Of a DNA stretch of 32,631 nt, positions 9,622-18,811 are shown one piece after another (position 1 is the stretch's first letter; each line of letters starts with the position of its first letter). The stretch lies in contig NZ_JACBFD010000041.1 of assembly GCF_013391405.1 (NCBI RefSeq), positions 1 to 32,631 of the forward strand, given 5' to 3'. The position numbers and the translations under genes are program-made. The stretch is from Staphylococcus sp. GSSP0090. Lineage in GTDB: Bacteria > Bacillota > Bacilli > Staphylococcales > Staphylococcaceae. The notes under the pieces were generated by a model. That model made no database searches and had not been told where the DNA came from. It saw only the letters and a list, made by a program, of their open reading frames with translations.

Positions 9622-9939
9622 TTATTTTCGTTCGAAACGATTTTTGTCTCGTGTATTAAATTTCTCCATTGTCTCATCAAAGCTTTCAGTTAAATCGATG
9701 TCTAAAGAATTAGCAATACACATTAAGACGAATAAGTTATCTCCTAATTCTGCTTTAATTGTATTTTCATCCTCTGAAGCTTTTTTCTTTTTTTCACCAT
9801 ATACATGATTGATTTCTCTTGAAAGTTCTCCGACTTCCTCTGTAAGTCGTGCTAGGTTTGCTAATGGAGAAAAATAGCCTGTTTTAAATTGTCCAATATA
9901 CTCATCTACTTCAGTCTGCATTTCTTTCATAGATTTCAT
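9622..9939 (-). CDS. ypjD: MazG-like nucleotide pyrophosphohydrolase YpjD
   Basis: A 105-residue all-alpha NTP pyrophosphohydrolase of the MazG/dUTPase-2 group, presumed to clean noncanonical nucleoside triphosphates. The metal-binding signature EEVGE followed about 30 residues later by ELGDN (the EExxE...ExxD pattern) is intact at about residues 35 and 66. The lysine-rich linker between the halves (GEKKKKASEDENT) is typical of this family. Start ATG at 9939 with AGAGG 8 bases upstream. It is the first gene of the ypjD-bshA-cca-birA-dinG chain, 32 bases before bshA. The natural substrate is unknown. Confidence 0.88.
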   Translation of the reverse strand: MKSMKEMQTEVDEYIGQFKTGYFSPLANLARLTEEVGELSREINHVYGEKKKKASEDENTIKAELGDNLFVLMCIANSLDIDLTESFDETMEKFNTRDKNRFERK

Positions 9940-9974
9940 ATTATATGCCTCTCATTTCTAACGGTTTCTTTTAT

Positions 9975-10003
9975 AGTATAGACTAATTTTATGTTTCATG
10001 CAT
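9975..10003 (-). promoter_or_regulatory. Possible promoter of ypjD-bshA-cca-birA-dinG
   Basis: On the minus strand, TATACT (9980-9975) lies 36 bases before the ypjD ATG, with a 17-base spacer to ATGCAT (10003-9998), a poor -35. The -10 is good and correctly placed; the -35 is doubtful. The rest of the gap 10004-10170 is AT-rich with no recognised gene. Confidence 0.3.
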
Positions 10004-10170
10004 TATTCCTGCAACAGTTAAGGCTTATGCTTGATCTTGAAAAAATAAATTTATAAAGCAGTAATTTACTTGTGTATCCAGATGAGGAAAACATACTATA
10101 CATAAGCAACTCAATAATTGTCTTACAACAGTCTTATTTTGATTATGAGAAAATTGATGGCTTAGCACAT

Positions 10171-10201
10171 AAAAAAACCCAAACATCAAAAGATGCTTGG
10201 G
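10171..10201 (-). terminator. Terminator of the aro-yugP operon
   Basis: Arms 10178-10187 and 10192-10201 (CCCAAACATC/GATGCTTGGG, one mismatch) close a 4-base loop of A, followed on the minus strand by seven T (10177-10171). It lies 12 bases after the yugP stop and ends the seven-gene transcript. Confidence 0.9.
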
Positions 10202-10212
10202 ACGTTCATATA

Positions 10213-10908
10213 TTATTCACTTGATCTAGCAATTAGAATAAATCTTGCAAGTTCTGCTAATGCAACTGCTGTTGATGCAACATAAGTCATTGCTGCCGCT
10301 GTAAGTACTTTTTTAGCGTGGCGATATTCTTTTTCATTTACAATATCTAAACTTTGGATTTGTTTCATCGCTCTGCTACTCGCATTGAATTCAACTGGTA
10401 AAGTCACGATTGAGAACAATACTGCAAACGACATAAATGCGATACCAATCCATAGTGCCGTAGAACCTAAAGTACTTTGTAAGCTTGTTAAGATAATACC
10501 AGCAAATACAGCTAAATAGCCGATTGAACTACCGATATTAGCAAGCGGTACTAAAGAAGTTCTGAATCTTAAGAAGAAATACCCCTGTGCATGTTGAATT
10601 GCATGACCAACTTCATGTGCAGCAATCGCAGTACCAGCGACTGAAGGTCTGCTGAAGTTAGCTGGAGAAAGTACAAGTACTTTCTTTCGTGGATCGTAAT
10701 GGTCCGTTAAGAAACCTTGCCCTTCTACAACATCAACATCATAAATCCCGTTAGCATGAAGTATTTCTAAGGCAACTTCTTGACCTGTTTTTCCACTTGT
10801 AGATCTGACTTGTGAATATTTTTCATAATTAGATTTCACTTTGTGCTGCGCCCAAAGAGGCAGTACCATTAATATAACAAAGTATATAATCATATAGATA
10901 AAAGACAA
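10213..10908 (-). CDS. yugP: YugP-like membrane zinc metallopeptidase
   Basis: A 231-residue neutral zinc peptidase of the Zn_peptidase_2 (YugP) family. Residues near 100 carry HEVGH in AAHEVGHAIQHAQG, the HExxH zinc site. Membrane segments are predicted at about 1-18, 125-143, 148-170 and near the C-terminus (AAMTYVASTAVALAELARF). The downstream TLPVEFNAS, with its acidic residue, probably supplies the third ligand region. The start is TTG at 10908, 8 bases after AAAGGAG; an in-frame GTG at 10917 lies inside that site and is rejected. It is the last gene of the aroC operon. The substrate is unknown; membrane protein quality control is a possible but unproven role. Confidence 0.88.
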   Translation of the reverse strand: MSFIYMIIYFVILMVLPLWAQHKVKSNYEKYSQVRSTSGKTGQEVALEILHANGIYDVDVVEGQGFLTDHYDPRKKVLVLSPANFSRPSVAGTAIAAHEVGHAIQHAQGYFFLRFRTSLVPLANIGSSIGYLAVFAGIILTSLQSTLGSTALWIGIAFMSFAVLFSIVTLPVEFNASSRAMKQIQSLDIVNEKEYRHAKKVLTAAAMTYVASTAVALAELARFILIARSSE

Positions 10909-10947
10909 AAACCTCACTCCTTTATAAACATTTTACTGTGTCCTTGA

Positions 10948-11547
10948 TTAGTGGTCAAATATTTTATCCTTTTTAAATCGAGTTAAATTTAAATATAGAA
11001 TTAACGGAATGGTACTCAACCAGAAAGCTAGATAAGCAACACCTTCAATATGACTTGCAATAAAATCATAGTATGGATATTGCATAAAAACATAATCGAT
11101 AATATCGTTATGAAATACCCAGACCATCGCAACGATAAATGCTGTGATGGTTATTTTGAACCTAGCATAAAATAGGAATGCCTCTATTGCCATTACCCCA
11201 TGTGAAAGTATAAGCATGCAGCCTATAATTGTAACTTCATCATATTGTATAAACATGATGATATTCATAATGACTGCCCATACGCCATATTTAATAAGAG
11301 ACACAAAAGCTAAAGCTTCAAATATAGGTATTTGTTTACCTAATATATAGGCTAGAATGACAAAACATAGAAACAGTGATGCAGTTGGACTGTCAGGTAC
11401 AAAGGCCTTAAATTGTATATCGGTAACGTAAAGTTGATTACCATACCAAATATAACCGTAGATTGTACCGAGCAAATTACAAATAAGCAAGAAGTAAAGC
11501 ACACCTTTATGATATATCATTGCTTGCCATAGCGTTTTTATATTCAT
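10948..11547 (-). CDS. ypjA: DUF1405 membrane protein YpjA
   Basis: A 199-residue integral membrane protein with about six hydrophobic segments (near residues 17-34, 55-70, 75-100, 103-125, 130-150 and 168-188). Conserved-looking polar positions within membrane parts (WYGNQL, FVPDSPTASLF, HGVMAIEAFLFY) fit the DUF1405/YpjA family. In Bacillus ypjA lies beside ypiF and the qcr genes; here it directly follows ypiB, with the ATG 4 bases after its stop and GAGGGA as ribosome site. No enzymatic function is known. It may share a membrane role with the YugP peptidase that follows 39 bases on, but this is a guess. Confidence 0.8.
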   Translation of the reverse strand: MNIKTLWQAMIYHKGVLYFLLICNLLGTIYGYIWYGNQLYVTDIQFKAFVPDSPTASLFLCFVILAYILGKQIPIFEALAFVSLIKYGVWAVIMNIIMFIQYDEVTIIGCMLILSHGVMAIEAFLFYARFKITITAFIVAMVWVFHNDIIDYVFMQYPYYDFIASHIEGVAYLAFWLSTIPLILYLNLTRFKKDKIFDH

Positions 11548-11551
11548 AGCG

Positions 11552-12112
11552 TCAGTCCCTCGTCGTTGTATTTACATGTCTTAATTTAAACGTATTAAGA
11601 ATTTGTGATAATTGATAAAACAACGCTTTATCATGTAATTGTAAACTTAAATCAATGTTGTCTTGTAAATGCGAAATAATAGAAATTTCACTTTGTTTCG
11701 ATAAAGGAATGCTGTATATATCTTGCATATATACAGCATAATAAGGTGAGTTCATTAATTGTTTTAACAATAAATTATCTAATTTATAATCTCTTTTTTG
11801 CGTATCGTTAAAGTATACTTTTATATCAAAAGAGAAAGCATCATTTGCAATTAATTCGAAAATTTCATTGCTATTGATTAATTGTTGATTGTCTAATGTG
11901 AATCTTATTGCGGGTTCTACCGTATTTACTGTAGCTATTTCAAGTGTATTATGTTTTGAAATACGTGCATCTACAAAGTGTATTTGTTGCAATAAATTCG
12001 GTGATGATTTGATATAATTCAATACCCATACACTAATTCTTGATTTAAACTGATAATGAAATAGAAGGTATTCAATAAAAGCGGCCTTAGATTGTTGTAG
12101 GGTATAAGTCAT
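11552..12112 (-). CDS. ypiB: YpiB family protein (UPF0302)
   Basis: A 186-residue soluble protein. The N-terminal part, with FIEYLLFHYQFKSR and VWVLNYI followed by HFVDARIS, is characteristic of YpiB/UPF0302, and the C-terminal helix with NIDLSLQLHDKALFYQLSQI is the IDEAL-domain-like region. No catalytic motif or membrane segment is seen. The ATG at 12112 is 22 bases after the ypiA stop. In Bacillus the ypiA-ypiB pair also follows aroE (EPSP synthase). The function is not established to my knowledge. Confidence 0.85.
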   Translation of the reverse strand: MTYTLQQSKAAFIEYLLFHYQFKSRISVWVLNYIKSSPNLLQQIHFVDARISKHNTLEIATVNTVEPAIRFTLDNQQLINSNEIFELIANDAFSFDIKVYFNDTQKRDYKLDNLLLKQLMNSPYYAVYMQDIYSIPLSKQSEISIISHLQDNIDLSLQLHDKALFYQLSQILNTFKLRHVNTTTRD

Positions 12113-12134
12113 TCAAACACACCTTTTTCTTAAT

Positions 12135-13382
12135 TTAGAAAGATTGCAATCTTTCAGCTTCATCGTGCCAAGTTTCATTACTAGGTTCTAATTCTAATAA
12201 TTGGTCTAGAATACCTTTTGCTTCTTTAATTTGACTAATTTCAACCAAATAATAATAGTAATCACTTAAAAATGCTGATTGTGTTTGTAAAGTCGTATAC
12301 GCTAATTCAAAAAAGTGTTGCGCTTCTTTATCGCGTTCTTCTTGACCAAGCGCATACGCTAGATGCCACATAAAGACAGGATCTAGGTCTTCTTCATCAA
12401 CATATTGCAGTAATCCAATAAGCGATTCGTAGTCTTCTTCTTGTCTATATAAATCACTTAATATCAATAAAGGTTCTTGGTATGCATTATCTACTTCTAA
12501 TGCTTGAATAAGCAATTGGACACCTTCATTTGCATCGCCATGTTCTATTTGAATTGTCCCTGTAGAAACCATTAATTCTTTATAGAATTGCGTTAAGCGC
12601 AAGCCTTCTTTACCAATCTCTATAGCATCTGCATGATTATGCTCATTTTCATATAATTGTTGTAAATAAAAATAAGCTTGTAAGAAGTCAGGATCTTTAG
12701 ACAATAACGTCTGAACTAATTTAATTGCCTCTTGAGTAAGATCATTTTTTTCATAAGCAATGGCTTTTTTAAAATAATCTTCAGAATCCATTTCATCTTC
12801 ACTAATTTCATCGAACATTTTTATAGCGTCACTATAATTCCCACTTTGTAAACTACAGTCAGCTAAACGAGAAAATAAATTCACGCCATTTACTTCGTAT
12901 TCTCCTGTTTCAAGAACAGTTTCGTATTCAGACGTAGCTCTTAAATACTGTCCATCGAAGTATAGTAATTCTGCCAATGCATAATGAATGATTGGATCAT
13001 TTGGTTCAATATCTATTGCTTCATCAAGTTTGCTGATTGCGACTTCAAGCATATTTAATTGTTGATATAAATCAGCTTCTAACATTAATCTTTCAGTAGA
13101 TATCTCTACTTCGCTTAAATATTCTAAGGCTTCATCAGTATGGTTCTCAGACATTAACCCTTCGATGAAATAGATTAAGAGTTCACTTTCATCAGGATAT
13201 TTGTGGTAAAGCGTACGGAACACTTCTAAGCCCTGAGGCATTAAACCATAATTATATAACGTTTCACCAAGAATAAATAACGCATCATCTTTAGGTGAAC
13301 TTAATGCGTCATTTACCCGTGTATCTAAGTTATCTAATTTTTGTAAGTTGATATCGTCTATGAGTTTGTAGATATCTTCCAT
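12135..13382 (-). CDS. ypiA: TPR-repeat protein YpiA
   Basis: A 415-residue acidic cytoplasmic protein made almost wholly of tetratricopeptide-like helical pairs. Recognisable units include ALFILGETLYNYGLMPQGLEVF (near 35), AISKLDEAIDIEPNDPIIHYALAEL (near 110-140), NLFSRLADCSLQSGNYSDAI (near 165), and QEPLLILSDLYRQEEDYESLI (near 300). Such proteins act as docking surfaces; the partner is unknown. It starts at the ATG at 13382, 4 bases after aroA, with GAGGG 8 bases upstream, so it is expressed with the shikimate genes. It has no signal peptide. Confidence 0.88.
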   Translation of the reverse strand: MEDIYKLIDDINLQKLDNLDTRVNDALSSPKDDALFILGETLYNYGLMPQGLEVFRTLYHKYPDESELLIYFIEGLMSENHTDEALEYLSEVEISTERLMLEADLYQQLNMLEVAISKLDEAIDIEPNDPIIHYALAELLYFDGQYLRATSEYETVLETGEYEVNGVNLFSRLADCSLQSGNYSDAIKMFDEISEDEMDSEDYFKKAIAYEKNDLTQEAIKLVQTLLSKDPDFLQAYFYLQQLYENEHNHADAIEIGKEGLRLTQFYKELMVSTGTIQIEHGDANEGVQLLIQALEVDNAYQEPLLILSDLYRQEEDYESLIGLLQYVDEEDLDPVFMWHLAYALGQEERDKEAQHFFELAYTTLQTQSAFLSDYYYYLVEISQIKEAKGILDQLLELEPSNETWHDEAERLQSF

Positions 13383-13386
13383 ACTT

Positions 13387-14685
13387 TTATCCCTCTTTTT
13401 CTAATTGTTTTAACTTCGGCAAGAATCCTGGGAACGAAACATTGACAGCATCGAATTGATCGATTGGTAATGCTTCGTCTGACAACAATGACGCGATAGC
13501 TAACATCATTCCGATACGATGATCGGTAAAACTGTTAACTGTTGCGGTTTGTTCAAATGCAGATGGATGTATGATTAAACCATCGTTCGTTGGTTGCAGT
13601 CTAAAGCCTAATAAATTGAGCATATTAGCAGTGGTATCAATACGATTTGTTTCTTTAACTTTAAGTTCTTCTGCATCTTTTACAATACTTGTACCATTTG
13701 CTTGCGTACATAATAAGGCTACAATTGGAATCTCATCAATCGCTCTTGGTACAAGGTCCCCATCGATATGGATAGGCTTCATATTTGGGGAATATTGTAC
13801 ACGAATTGAAGCTGTTGGTTCTGGATTATCAGTTTGATTAAACAGTGTGATATGCCCTTCCATTTGTGTCACGATATCTATGATACCTGAACGTGTAGGA
13901 TTAATGCCAACATTGTGTATTGTAATATCACTGCCTGGTGTAATCAAGCCTGCAACTATAAAATATGCTGCGGAAGAAATATCACCTGGTACATGAAAAT
14001 CGGCGGGTTGAATATGTTCAATACCAAGACTTGGCATTTCAATGATTGCATCATTTACAGTAATCGGTATATTGAAATGTTCAAACATCGTTTCTGTATG
14101 ATTACGTGTCGTATCAAATTCTTTGATTTGCGTTGGTTCATTAGCAAAAAGACTTGCAAAAAGAATCGCACTTTTAACTTGAGCGCTAGCCACTTCCATT
14201 TCATAAGTCATCCCGCTAATTGAAGCCGGTTTAATGATAAGCGGCGTATAATTATCATCGATACCGGTAATATCTGCATTCATGTTTCTTAATGGCTTCA
14301 TTATTCTATCCATTGGTCGTTTACCAATAGATTCGTCTCCTGATAAAACTGTTTCTAAGCCAAGACCACATAATAAGCCTGCAACTAAACGTGTTGTAGT
14401 TCCAGAATTCCCAGTGTATAACACTTGGTGCGGTGTTTTGAAATGTTTATAACCAGGTGAATTAATTTCAATTTTATCTTCATTTACTTCAATTTGAACA
14501 CCTAATAGTTTAAATATTTCGACTGTACGAAGACAGTCTTCGCCTAGAAGCGGTTTATAAATTGTTGATTTACCTGTTGCTAAAGACCCTAACATAATAG
14601 CTCTATGTGTCATTGATTTATCGCCAGGGACTTCGATTTCTCCGACAAGTGGTCCATTGATTTCTATTAATTTACTATTTGACAA
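13387..14685 (-). CDS. aroA: 3-phosphoshikimate 1-carboxyvinyltransferase (EPSP synthase)
   Basis: Joins shikimate-3-phosphate and phosphoenolpyruvate, the sixth step to chorismate. The 432-residue protein shows [13 protein letters not shown] (substrate Lys), [21 protein letters not shown], the [10 protein letters not shown] helix, and the C-terminal [10 protein letters not shown] and [10 protein letters not shown] segments. The sequence type resembles class II EPSP synthases, which tend to be glyphosate-insensitive (family knowledge). The start is TTG at 14685 with AGGTG 8 bases upstream, giving the usual Staphylococcus length; no ATG is close. It lies 11 bases after aroB and 4 before ypiA. 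Confidence 0.97.
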   Translation of the reverse strand: MSNSKLIEINGPLVGEIEVPGDKSMTHRAIMLGSLATGKSTIYKPLLGEDCLRTVEIFKLLGVQIEVNEDKIEINSPGYKHFKTPHQVLYTGNSGTTTRLVAGLLCGLGLETVLSGDESIGKRPMDRIMKPLRNMNADITGIDDNYTPLIIKPASISGMTYEMEVASAQVKSAILFASLFANEPTQIKEFDTTRNHTETMFEHFNIPITVNDAIIEMPSLGIEHIQPADFHVPGDISSAAYFIVAGLITPGSDITIHNVGINPTRSGIIDIVTQMEGHITLFNQTDNPEPTASIRVQYSPNMKPIHIDGDLVPRAIDEIPIVALLCTQANGTSIVKDAEELKVKETNRIDTTANMLNLLGFRLQPTNDGLIIHPSAFEQTATVNSFTDHRIGMMLAIASLLSDEALPIDQFDAVNVSFPGFLPKLKQLEKEG

Positions 14686-14696
14686 TTTTTAGGCAC

Positions 14697-15764
14697 CTAC
14701 TTTTCAAAATGTGATGAGAGTATATCAAAAGCTTGTGAAAGCGTTGCTTTATCTACGTGTTTTACTTGTGGATTACCAATTGCATTTAAAAGCACCATTT
14801 GCACACCTTGTTGATCATTTTTCTTATCTTTCAGCATTAATTCATATAATGAATCAAATTCCAATGAATGGATAACATCTAATGGATAATTTAATGCCTT
14901 TAAGTATTGAATGTAATGTGAAATATCAAAATGAGTGCTTAAAATGATATTTGAAACAATAAATTGGTAAATGATACCAATCATGACAGCATGTCCATGT
15001 GGGATTTTAAATTGATATTCAACGGCATGTCCAAAAGTATGTCCTAAATTTAGATATTTACGTACATTAGATTCTTTTTCATCTTGAACAATGATATTTA
15101 ATTTTGTTTCTATACCTTTAAATAGAAAATATTCAATATCTTTTAAGGAAGCCAGTGCTTGCTTATTTGGATATTGTGTTTCAATATTTTTTACAGATGT
15201 TATATCGTTTAATAAGGCGTGTTTATATACTTCTGCATAACCACTTAATATCTCAGTGTAAGGTAACGTTTCTAAAAAATTCAGGTCATATATAACGGCT
15301 TTAGGTCTATAAAAAGCGCCAATTAAATTTTTGCCATGTTTAGAATTAATACCTACTTTACCACCTACGCTTGAATCATGTGCCAAAATTGTGGTTGGAA
15401 CCTGAATAAAATCAACACCTCTTAATAAGGTAGCAGCTAGAAATCCTGTGAAATCACCAGCTGCACCACCACCCACTGCAACTAGACATGTATCACGTGT
15501 GAGTTGTTTGGCCAACAGTGATTCAATCGTTTTTTCATAAAATGATAAGGTTTTTGTCGTTTCTCCTGAAGGTATAATCAATTTGTGTGCATTGTTTTCA
15601 GAAGTGATAAAATCTAACAATTCGTGCCAATTATGATTTACATGTTCATCGACAACCAGTACCACGTCTTCATAGTCTTTGATAAATTGATGTAAATGGT
15701 CTATAGCTTGATGTTCTACAATGATAGGATAATTATTAGATTTATAAGTTGTTTCTAGTTTCAT
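14697..15764 (-). CDS. aroB: 3-dehydroquinate synthase
   Basis: Cyclises DAHP to 3-dehydroquinate using NAD and a divalent metal, the second step of the shikimate pathway. The 355-residue product has the NAD-binding [20 protein letters not shown], the [20 protein letters not shown] segment with the conserved Lys, and metal ligands in [11 protein letters not shown] and [15 protein letters not shown] at 15764 directly after GAGGTGA. It lies 38 bases after aroC. The Bacillus aroH and trp/his/tyrA genes that separate aroB from EPSP synthase are absent here. Confidence 0.97.
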   Translation of the reverse strand: MKLETTYKSNNYPIIVEHQAIDHLHQFIKDYEDVVLVVDEHVNHNWHELLDFITSENNAHKLIIPSGETTKTLSFYEKTIESLLAKQLTRDTCLVAVGGGAAGDFTGFLAATLLRGVDFIQVPTTILAHDSSVGGKVGINSKHGKNLIGAFYRPKAVIYDLNFLETLPYTEILSGYAEVYKHALLNDITSVKNIETQYPNKQALASLKDIEYFLFKGIETKLNIIVQDEKESNVRKYLNLGHTFGHAVEYQFKIPHGHAVMIGIIYQFIVSNIILSTHFDISHYIQYLKALNYPLDVIHSLEFDSLYELMLKDKKNDQQGVQMVLLNAIGNPQVKHVDKATLSQAFDILSSHFEK

Positions 15765-15802
15765 GTAATCACCTCAGTTATCTATAAATTGTTAAATACA
15801 CT

Positions 15803-16969
15803 TTAATATTCTATATTTAATAAGCGACGCTCATTAATTTGTGCTTGAAGTTGTTCAATGTGATTACATTGGAATTCTTCTAGTAAGGCTTTTGCTAATT
15901 CAAATGCCACTACATTTTCAACAACCACACTGGCTGCTGGTACAGCACAACTATCAGAACGTTCGATAGATGCTTTAAATGATTCTTTAGTATTAATATC
16001 TACAGAGTTTAATGGTTTATATAGTGTTGGAATAGGTTTCATTACACCATTTACAACGATTGGCATACCATTAGACATACCACCTTCAAATCCACCTAAA
16101 TGGTTTGATCCTCTATAATAGCCATTTGTTGTATCGTATAATATCTCATCTTGTATTTCGCTGCCAGGTTTTTCAGCTGCTCTAAAACCTTCTCCAAAGC
16201 TGACACCTTTAAAAGCATTGATACTTACAACGCCCTGAGCAATTCTGCCATCCAGTTTACGGTCATAATGTACATAGCTACCAATGCCAACGGGTACACC
16301 TTCAATAATTGTTTGTACAACGCCACCGATTGTATCACCAGCTTTTTTAGCTGCATCGATTTTATCACGCATCGTTTGTGCGATTTCATCATTAATAACA
16401 CGTACATCATTTTTATCAATATTTGATTTAATCGTATCTAAGTCATATTCTAAATCGTCTTTAACGCCACCAATTTCTACTACTCTACTATAAAAATGAA
16501 TATCTAATTGTTTTAAAAGTATTTTTGAAACGGCACCTACTGCAACACGTGCAGCTGTTTCTCTCGCTGATGAACGTTCTAACACATTTCTTAAATCTCT
16601 GTGATTGTATTTCATACCACCGATTAAATCTGCATGGCCAGGGCGAGGTTTAGTAATCACACGTTTCATATTATCTTGATCTTCTTCACTAATAGGATCT
16701 GCCCCCATTATTTTCTTCCAATGTGTGAAATCATCATTTGTAACAATTAATGTAATTGGGCTTCCAAGTGTATAACCATTTCTTACACCTGAAACGATTT
16801 CAACAGCATCTTTTTCAATTTGCATACGGCGACCACGACCATATCCACCTTGTCTTTTAAACATTTCTTCATTTATATCAGCTACATTTATTTCTAAATT
16901 AGCTGGAACACCTTCAATAATTACTGTTAGTTGAGGTCCATGTGACTCACCAGAAGTTAAATATCTCAT
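15803..16969 (-). CDS. aroC: Chorismate synthase
   Basis: Removes phosphate from EPSP to give chorismate, with reduced FMN as cofactor. The 388-residue protein begins [14 protein letters not shown] and carries the [35 protein letters not shown] and C-terminal [13 protein letters not shown] signatures with the conserved catalytic His residues. First gene of the operon aroC-aroB-aroA-ypiA-ypiB-ypjA-yugP; the promoter is at 17013-17041. The chorismate made here feeds aromatic amino acids, folate and the menaquinone completed by hepS/hepT/menG nearby. Confidence 0.98.
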   Translation of the reverse strand: MRYLTSGESHGPQLTVIIEGVPANLEINVADINEEMFKRQGGYGRGRRMQIEKDAVEIVSGVRNGYTLGSPITLIVTNDDFTHWKKIMGADPISEEDQDNMKRVITKPRPGHADLIGGMKYNHRDLRNVLERSSARETAARVAVGAVSKILLKQLDIHFYSRVVEIGGVKDDLEYDLDTIKSNIDKNDVRVINDEIAQTMRDKIDAAKKAGDTIGGVVQTIIEGVPVGIGSYVHYDRKLDGRIAQGVVSINAFKGVSFGEGFRAAEKPGSEIQDEILYDTTNGYYRGSNHLGGFEGGMSNGMPIVVNGVMKPIPTLYKPLNSVDINTKESFKASIERSDSCAVPAASVVVENVVAFELAKALLEEFQCNHIEQLQAQINERRLLNIEY

Positions 16970-17012
16970 ACTTTACCCACTCCGTTCTTTAGTACTTTAA
17001 ATTAATATATGT

Positions 17013-17041
17013 TCTATATCTTATCATATTCAATTGGTCAA
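17013..17041 (-). promoter_or_regulatory. Promoter of the aroC operon
   Basis: On the minus strand: TTGACC (17041-17036), 17-base spacer, TATAGA (17018-17013), a good sigma-A match about 45 bases before the aroC ATG. A near-perfect 15-base palindrome lies about 60 bases upstream (17105-17119). Confidence 0.65.
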
Positions 17042-17104
17042 ATTAATAGGAAAATTAATAATTGCTGAATATTCATAAAAATCTCTTTCAATATTATTAT
17101 TTTA

Positions 17105-17119
17105 CAAGTGTAACACTTG
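17105..17119. promoter_or_regulatory. Palindrome upstream of aroC, possible operator
   Basis: CAAGTGT-A-ACACTTG is a perfect 7+1+7 inverted repeat in an otherwise AT-rich gap, 64 bases upstream of the aroC -35 and about 50 bases past the ndk terminator hairpin. It has no T-run, so it is not a terminator. A regulator for it is not known to me. Confidence 0.4.
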
Positions 17120-17164
17120 AGGTATTTAAATTATATTAAATCTTGTTTATGATTAGTTTTTTGT

Positions 17165-17202
17165 ATAAAAAAGCTGATTAGATACTAGGACCTAATCAGC
17201 TT
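17165..17202 (-). terminator. ndk terminator
   Basis: Arms 17171-17181 and 17192-17202 (AAGCTGATTAG/CTAATCAGCTT) are perfect over 11 bp, with a 10-base loop, followed on the minus strand by an uninterrupted T-run. It sits 28 bases after the ndk stop. Confidence 0.9.
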
Positions 17203-17229
17203 AACTATGTGTATTTACTTTTTTAATGA

Positions 17230-17679
17230 TTATTCGTATAACCAAGGTTCTCTTGATTCAGTATATTCACTTAATTCATCAGTCTTAAACCAAAGATTAA
17301 TTTCTTTATTTGCTGATTCAACAGAATCGGAGCCATGGATAATGTTTCTTCCAACTGTTAAACCAAGATCACCTCTAATGGTACCAGGTGTAGCTTCTGA
17401 TGGGTTTGTTTTACCAATGATATGACGCGCTACATGTACTGCGTCTTCTCCTTCTACCACCATCGCAAATACTGGCGCAGATGTTATAAAACTAATTAAA
17501 TGCTTGTAGAATGGTTTATCAGTGTGTTCTGCATAATGTGCTTCTGCCAGTGATTGTGGTACAGTCATTAATTTACCACCTACGAGTTTAAGTCCTTTTC
17601 TTTCAATACGAGAAATAATTTCTCCTATTAAATTTCTTTGTACCGCATCTGGTTTAATCATTAAAAATGTTCTTTCCAT
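17230..17679 (-). CDS. ndk: Nucleoside diphosphate kinase
   Basis: Transfers phosphate between NTPs and NDPs through a phosphohistidine. The 149-residue product has the standard fold: [16 protein letters not shown] at the start, the active-site His in [10 protein letters not shown], and the terminal NLWF region. The start is the ATG at 17679; the frame runs on to 17712, but the additional 11 residues are not found in the family, and GGGGG lies 11 bases before 17679. It has its own candidate promoter (17788-17816) carrying a cre-like site, and a leader of about 100 bases with internal repeats. Confidence 0.97.
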   Translation of the reverse strand: MERTFLMIKPDAVQRNLIGEIISRIERKGLKLVGGKLMTVPQSLAEAHYAEHTDKPFYKHLISFITSAPVFAMVVEGEDAVHVARHIIGKTNPSEATPGTIRGDLGLTVGRNIIHGSDSVESANKEINLWFKTDELSEYTESREPWLYE

Positions 17680-17787
17680 TGTGTGTGTTTCCCCCTGTTT
17701 GTTATGTATCAATGTACTTATATCAATAGTGAAGCAAAGTACATAAATATTTAGCTAAAATAAAAATATGTTTTGAAGTACATTCAT

Positions 17788-17816
17788 ATAGTAACAGGTT
17801 ATTAAAGCGCTTTCAA
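17788..17816 (-). promoter_or_regulatory. Candidate ndk promoter
   Basis: On the minus strand: TTGAAA (17816-17811), 17-base spacer, TACTAT (17793-17788), with TGT before the -10 (extended -10). It lies just after the hepT stop and gives an ndk leader of about 100 bases. Confidence 0.6.
17802..17815 (-). promoter_or_regulatory. CcpA cre-like operator
   Basis: TGAAAGCGCTTTAA on the minus strand matches the published cre consensus (TGWAANCGNTNWCA) at 13 of 14 positions and contains the perfect palindrome AAAGCGCTTT (17804-17813). It overlaps the -35 of the candidate ndk promoter, a position that would repress. Binding is inferred, not shown. Confidence 0.55.
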
Positions 17817-17831
17817 TGGTTTTCACATAAG

Positions 17832-18785
17832 TTACACATTTCTTTTGCCAACTTTTTTAATTAATCTTTTGAATAATGATTTTGAATCTTCATTTTCTAA
17901 TTCATCTATTAAACGTAAAGCTTTATTAAGATATTTATCACTTACTGCTTGGGATTGTGCAATGACATCAGAATTTCTAATTTGATCAATCAGTTTGACG
18001 AATGTTTCATGGTCCGATTCAGCAGTTAATTGTTGGATTTGTTGCTTGAATGTTTCGTTTTTTCTCATTTCTAACAGAACAGGCAATGTCAAATGACCGT
18101 TCATCAAATCGCTTCCAACTGGTTTGCCTAGTTTTCTCTCTGTACTTGTAAAATCTAAGATATCATCAACAATTTGGAAGCTCATACCTATATAATGACC
18201 AATCATTTTTAGATTATGTACTGTTTTTGTATCAGCGCCAGAAGTAATTGCACCTACTTCTGTTGACAATTGGATGAGCAACGCTGTTTTACGATTAATT
18301 CTACGTAAATAGTTCGTTATTGATTGATGGCCATTGAATTGGTCCTGAAATTGATAGAGTTCCCCCATACATACTTCCACAATGGCGCGAGATATAACAG
18401 CGTGTACACGATTAGCTTCAATATTAGATATATGTTCAAGTCCACGAGCAAGTAAGAAATTACCAGTGAGTATAGCTGTGTTTTGATCCCATTTTTTTGA
18501 AATAGTTAAACTACCTCTTCGTTTGTCGCTTTTATCAATCACATCATCATGAACTAAAGTAGCCATGTGAATTAATTCCAGTGTAACAGCGACACGATAA
18601 ACATCTTCATTCATTTCTTTACCGAATTGACTACTTAAAATTACAAAAGCTGGTCTAAGGCGTTTACCACCAGAAGAAAACAAGTGGTGTGAAGCAGCCT
18701 CAAGCACTTTATCGTGACTTTTAATTGACTGTTCTAATCGTTTTTCTATTTTTTTAATTTCACTGTTTATATTTAACTTTGACAC
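17832..18785 (-). CDS. hepT: Heptaprenyl diphosphate synthase subunit II
   Basis: Catalytic chain of the two-part enzyme that makes the C35 side chain of menaquinone. The 317-residue trans-prenyltransferase has the first Asp-rich motif HDDVIDKSDKRRG and the second, DDILDF, plus GGKRLRPAF for diphosphate binding. The start is GTG at 18785, 6 bases after AAAGGTG, giving MSKLNIN as in Staphylococcus relatives; an ATG at 18809 lacks a ribosome site. It needs subunit I (hepS, 19503-20087) to work. Third gene of hepS-menG-hepT; no terminator is evident after it, so read-through into ndk is possible. Confidence 0.95.
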   Translation of the reverse strand: MSKLNINSEIKKIEKRLEQSIKSHDKVLEAASHHLFSSGGKRLRPAFVILSSQFGKEMNEDVYRVAVTLELIHMATLVHDDVIDKSDKRRGSLTISKKWDQNTAILTGNFLLARGLEHISNIEANRVHAVISRAIVEVCMGELYQFQDQFNGHQSITNYLRRINRKTALLIQLSTEVGAITSGADTKTVHNLKMIGHYIGMSFQIVDDILDFTSTERKLGKPVGSDLMNGHLTLPVLLEMRKNETFKQQIQQLTAESDHETFVKLIDQIRNSDVIAQSQAVSDKYLNKALRLIDELENEDSKSLFKRLIKKVGKRNV

Positions 18786-18811
18786 GCTAATCACCTTTGG
18801 TTGATTCATTT

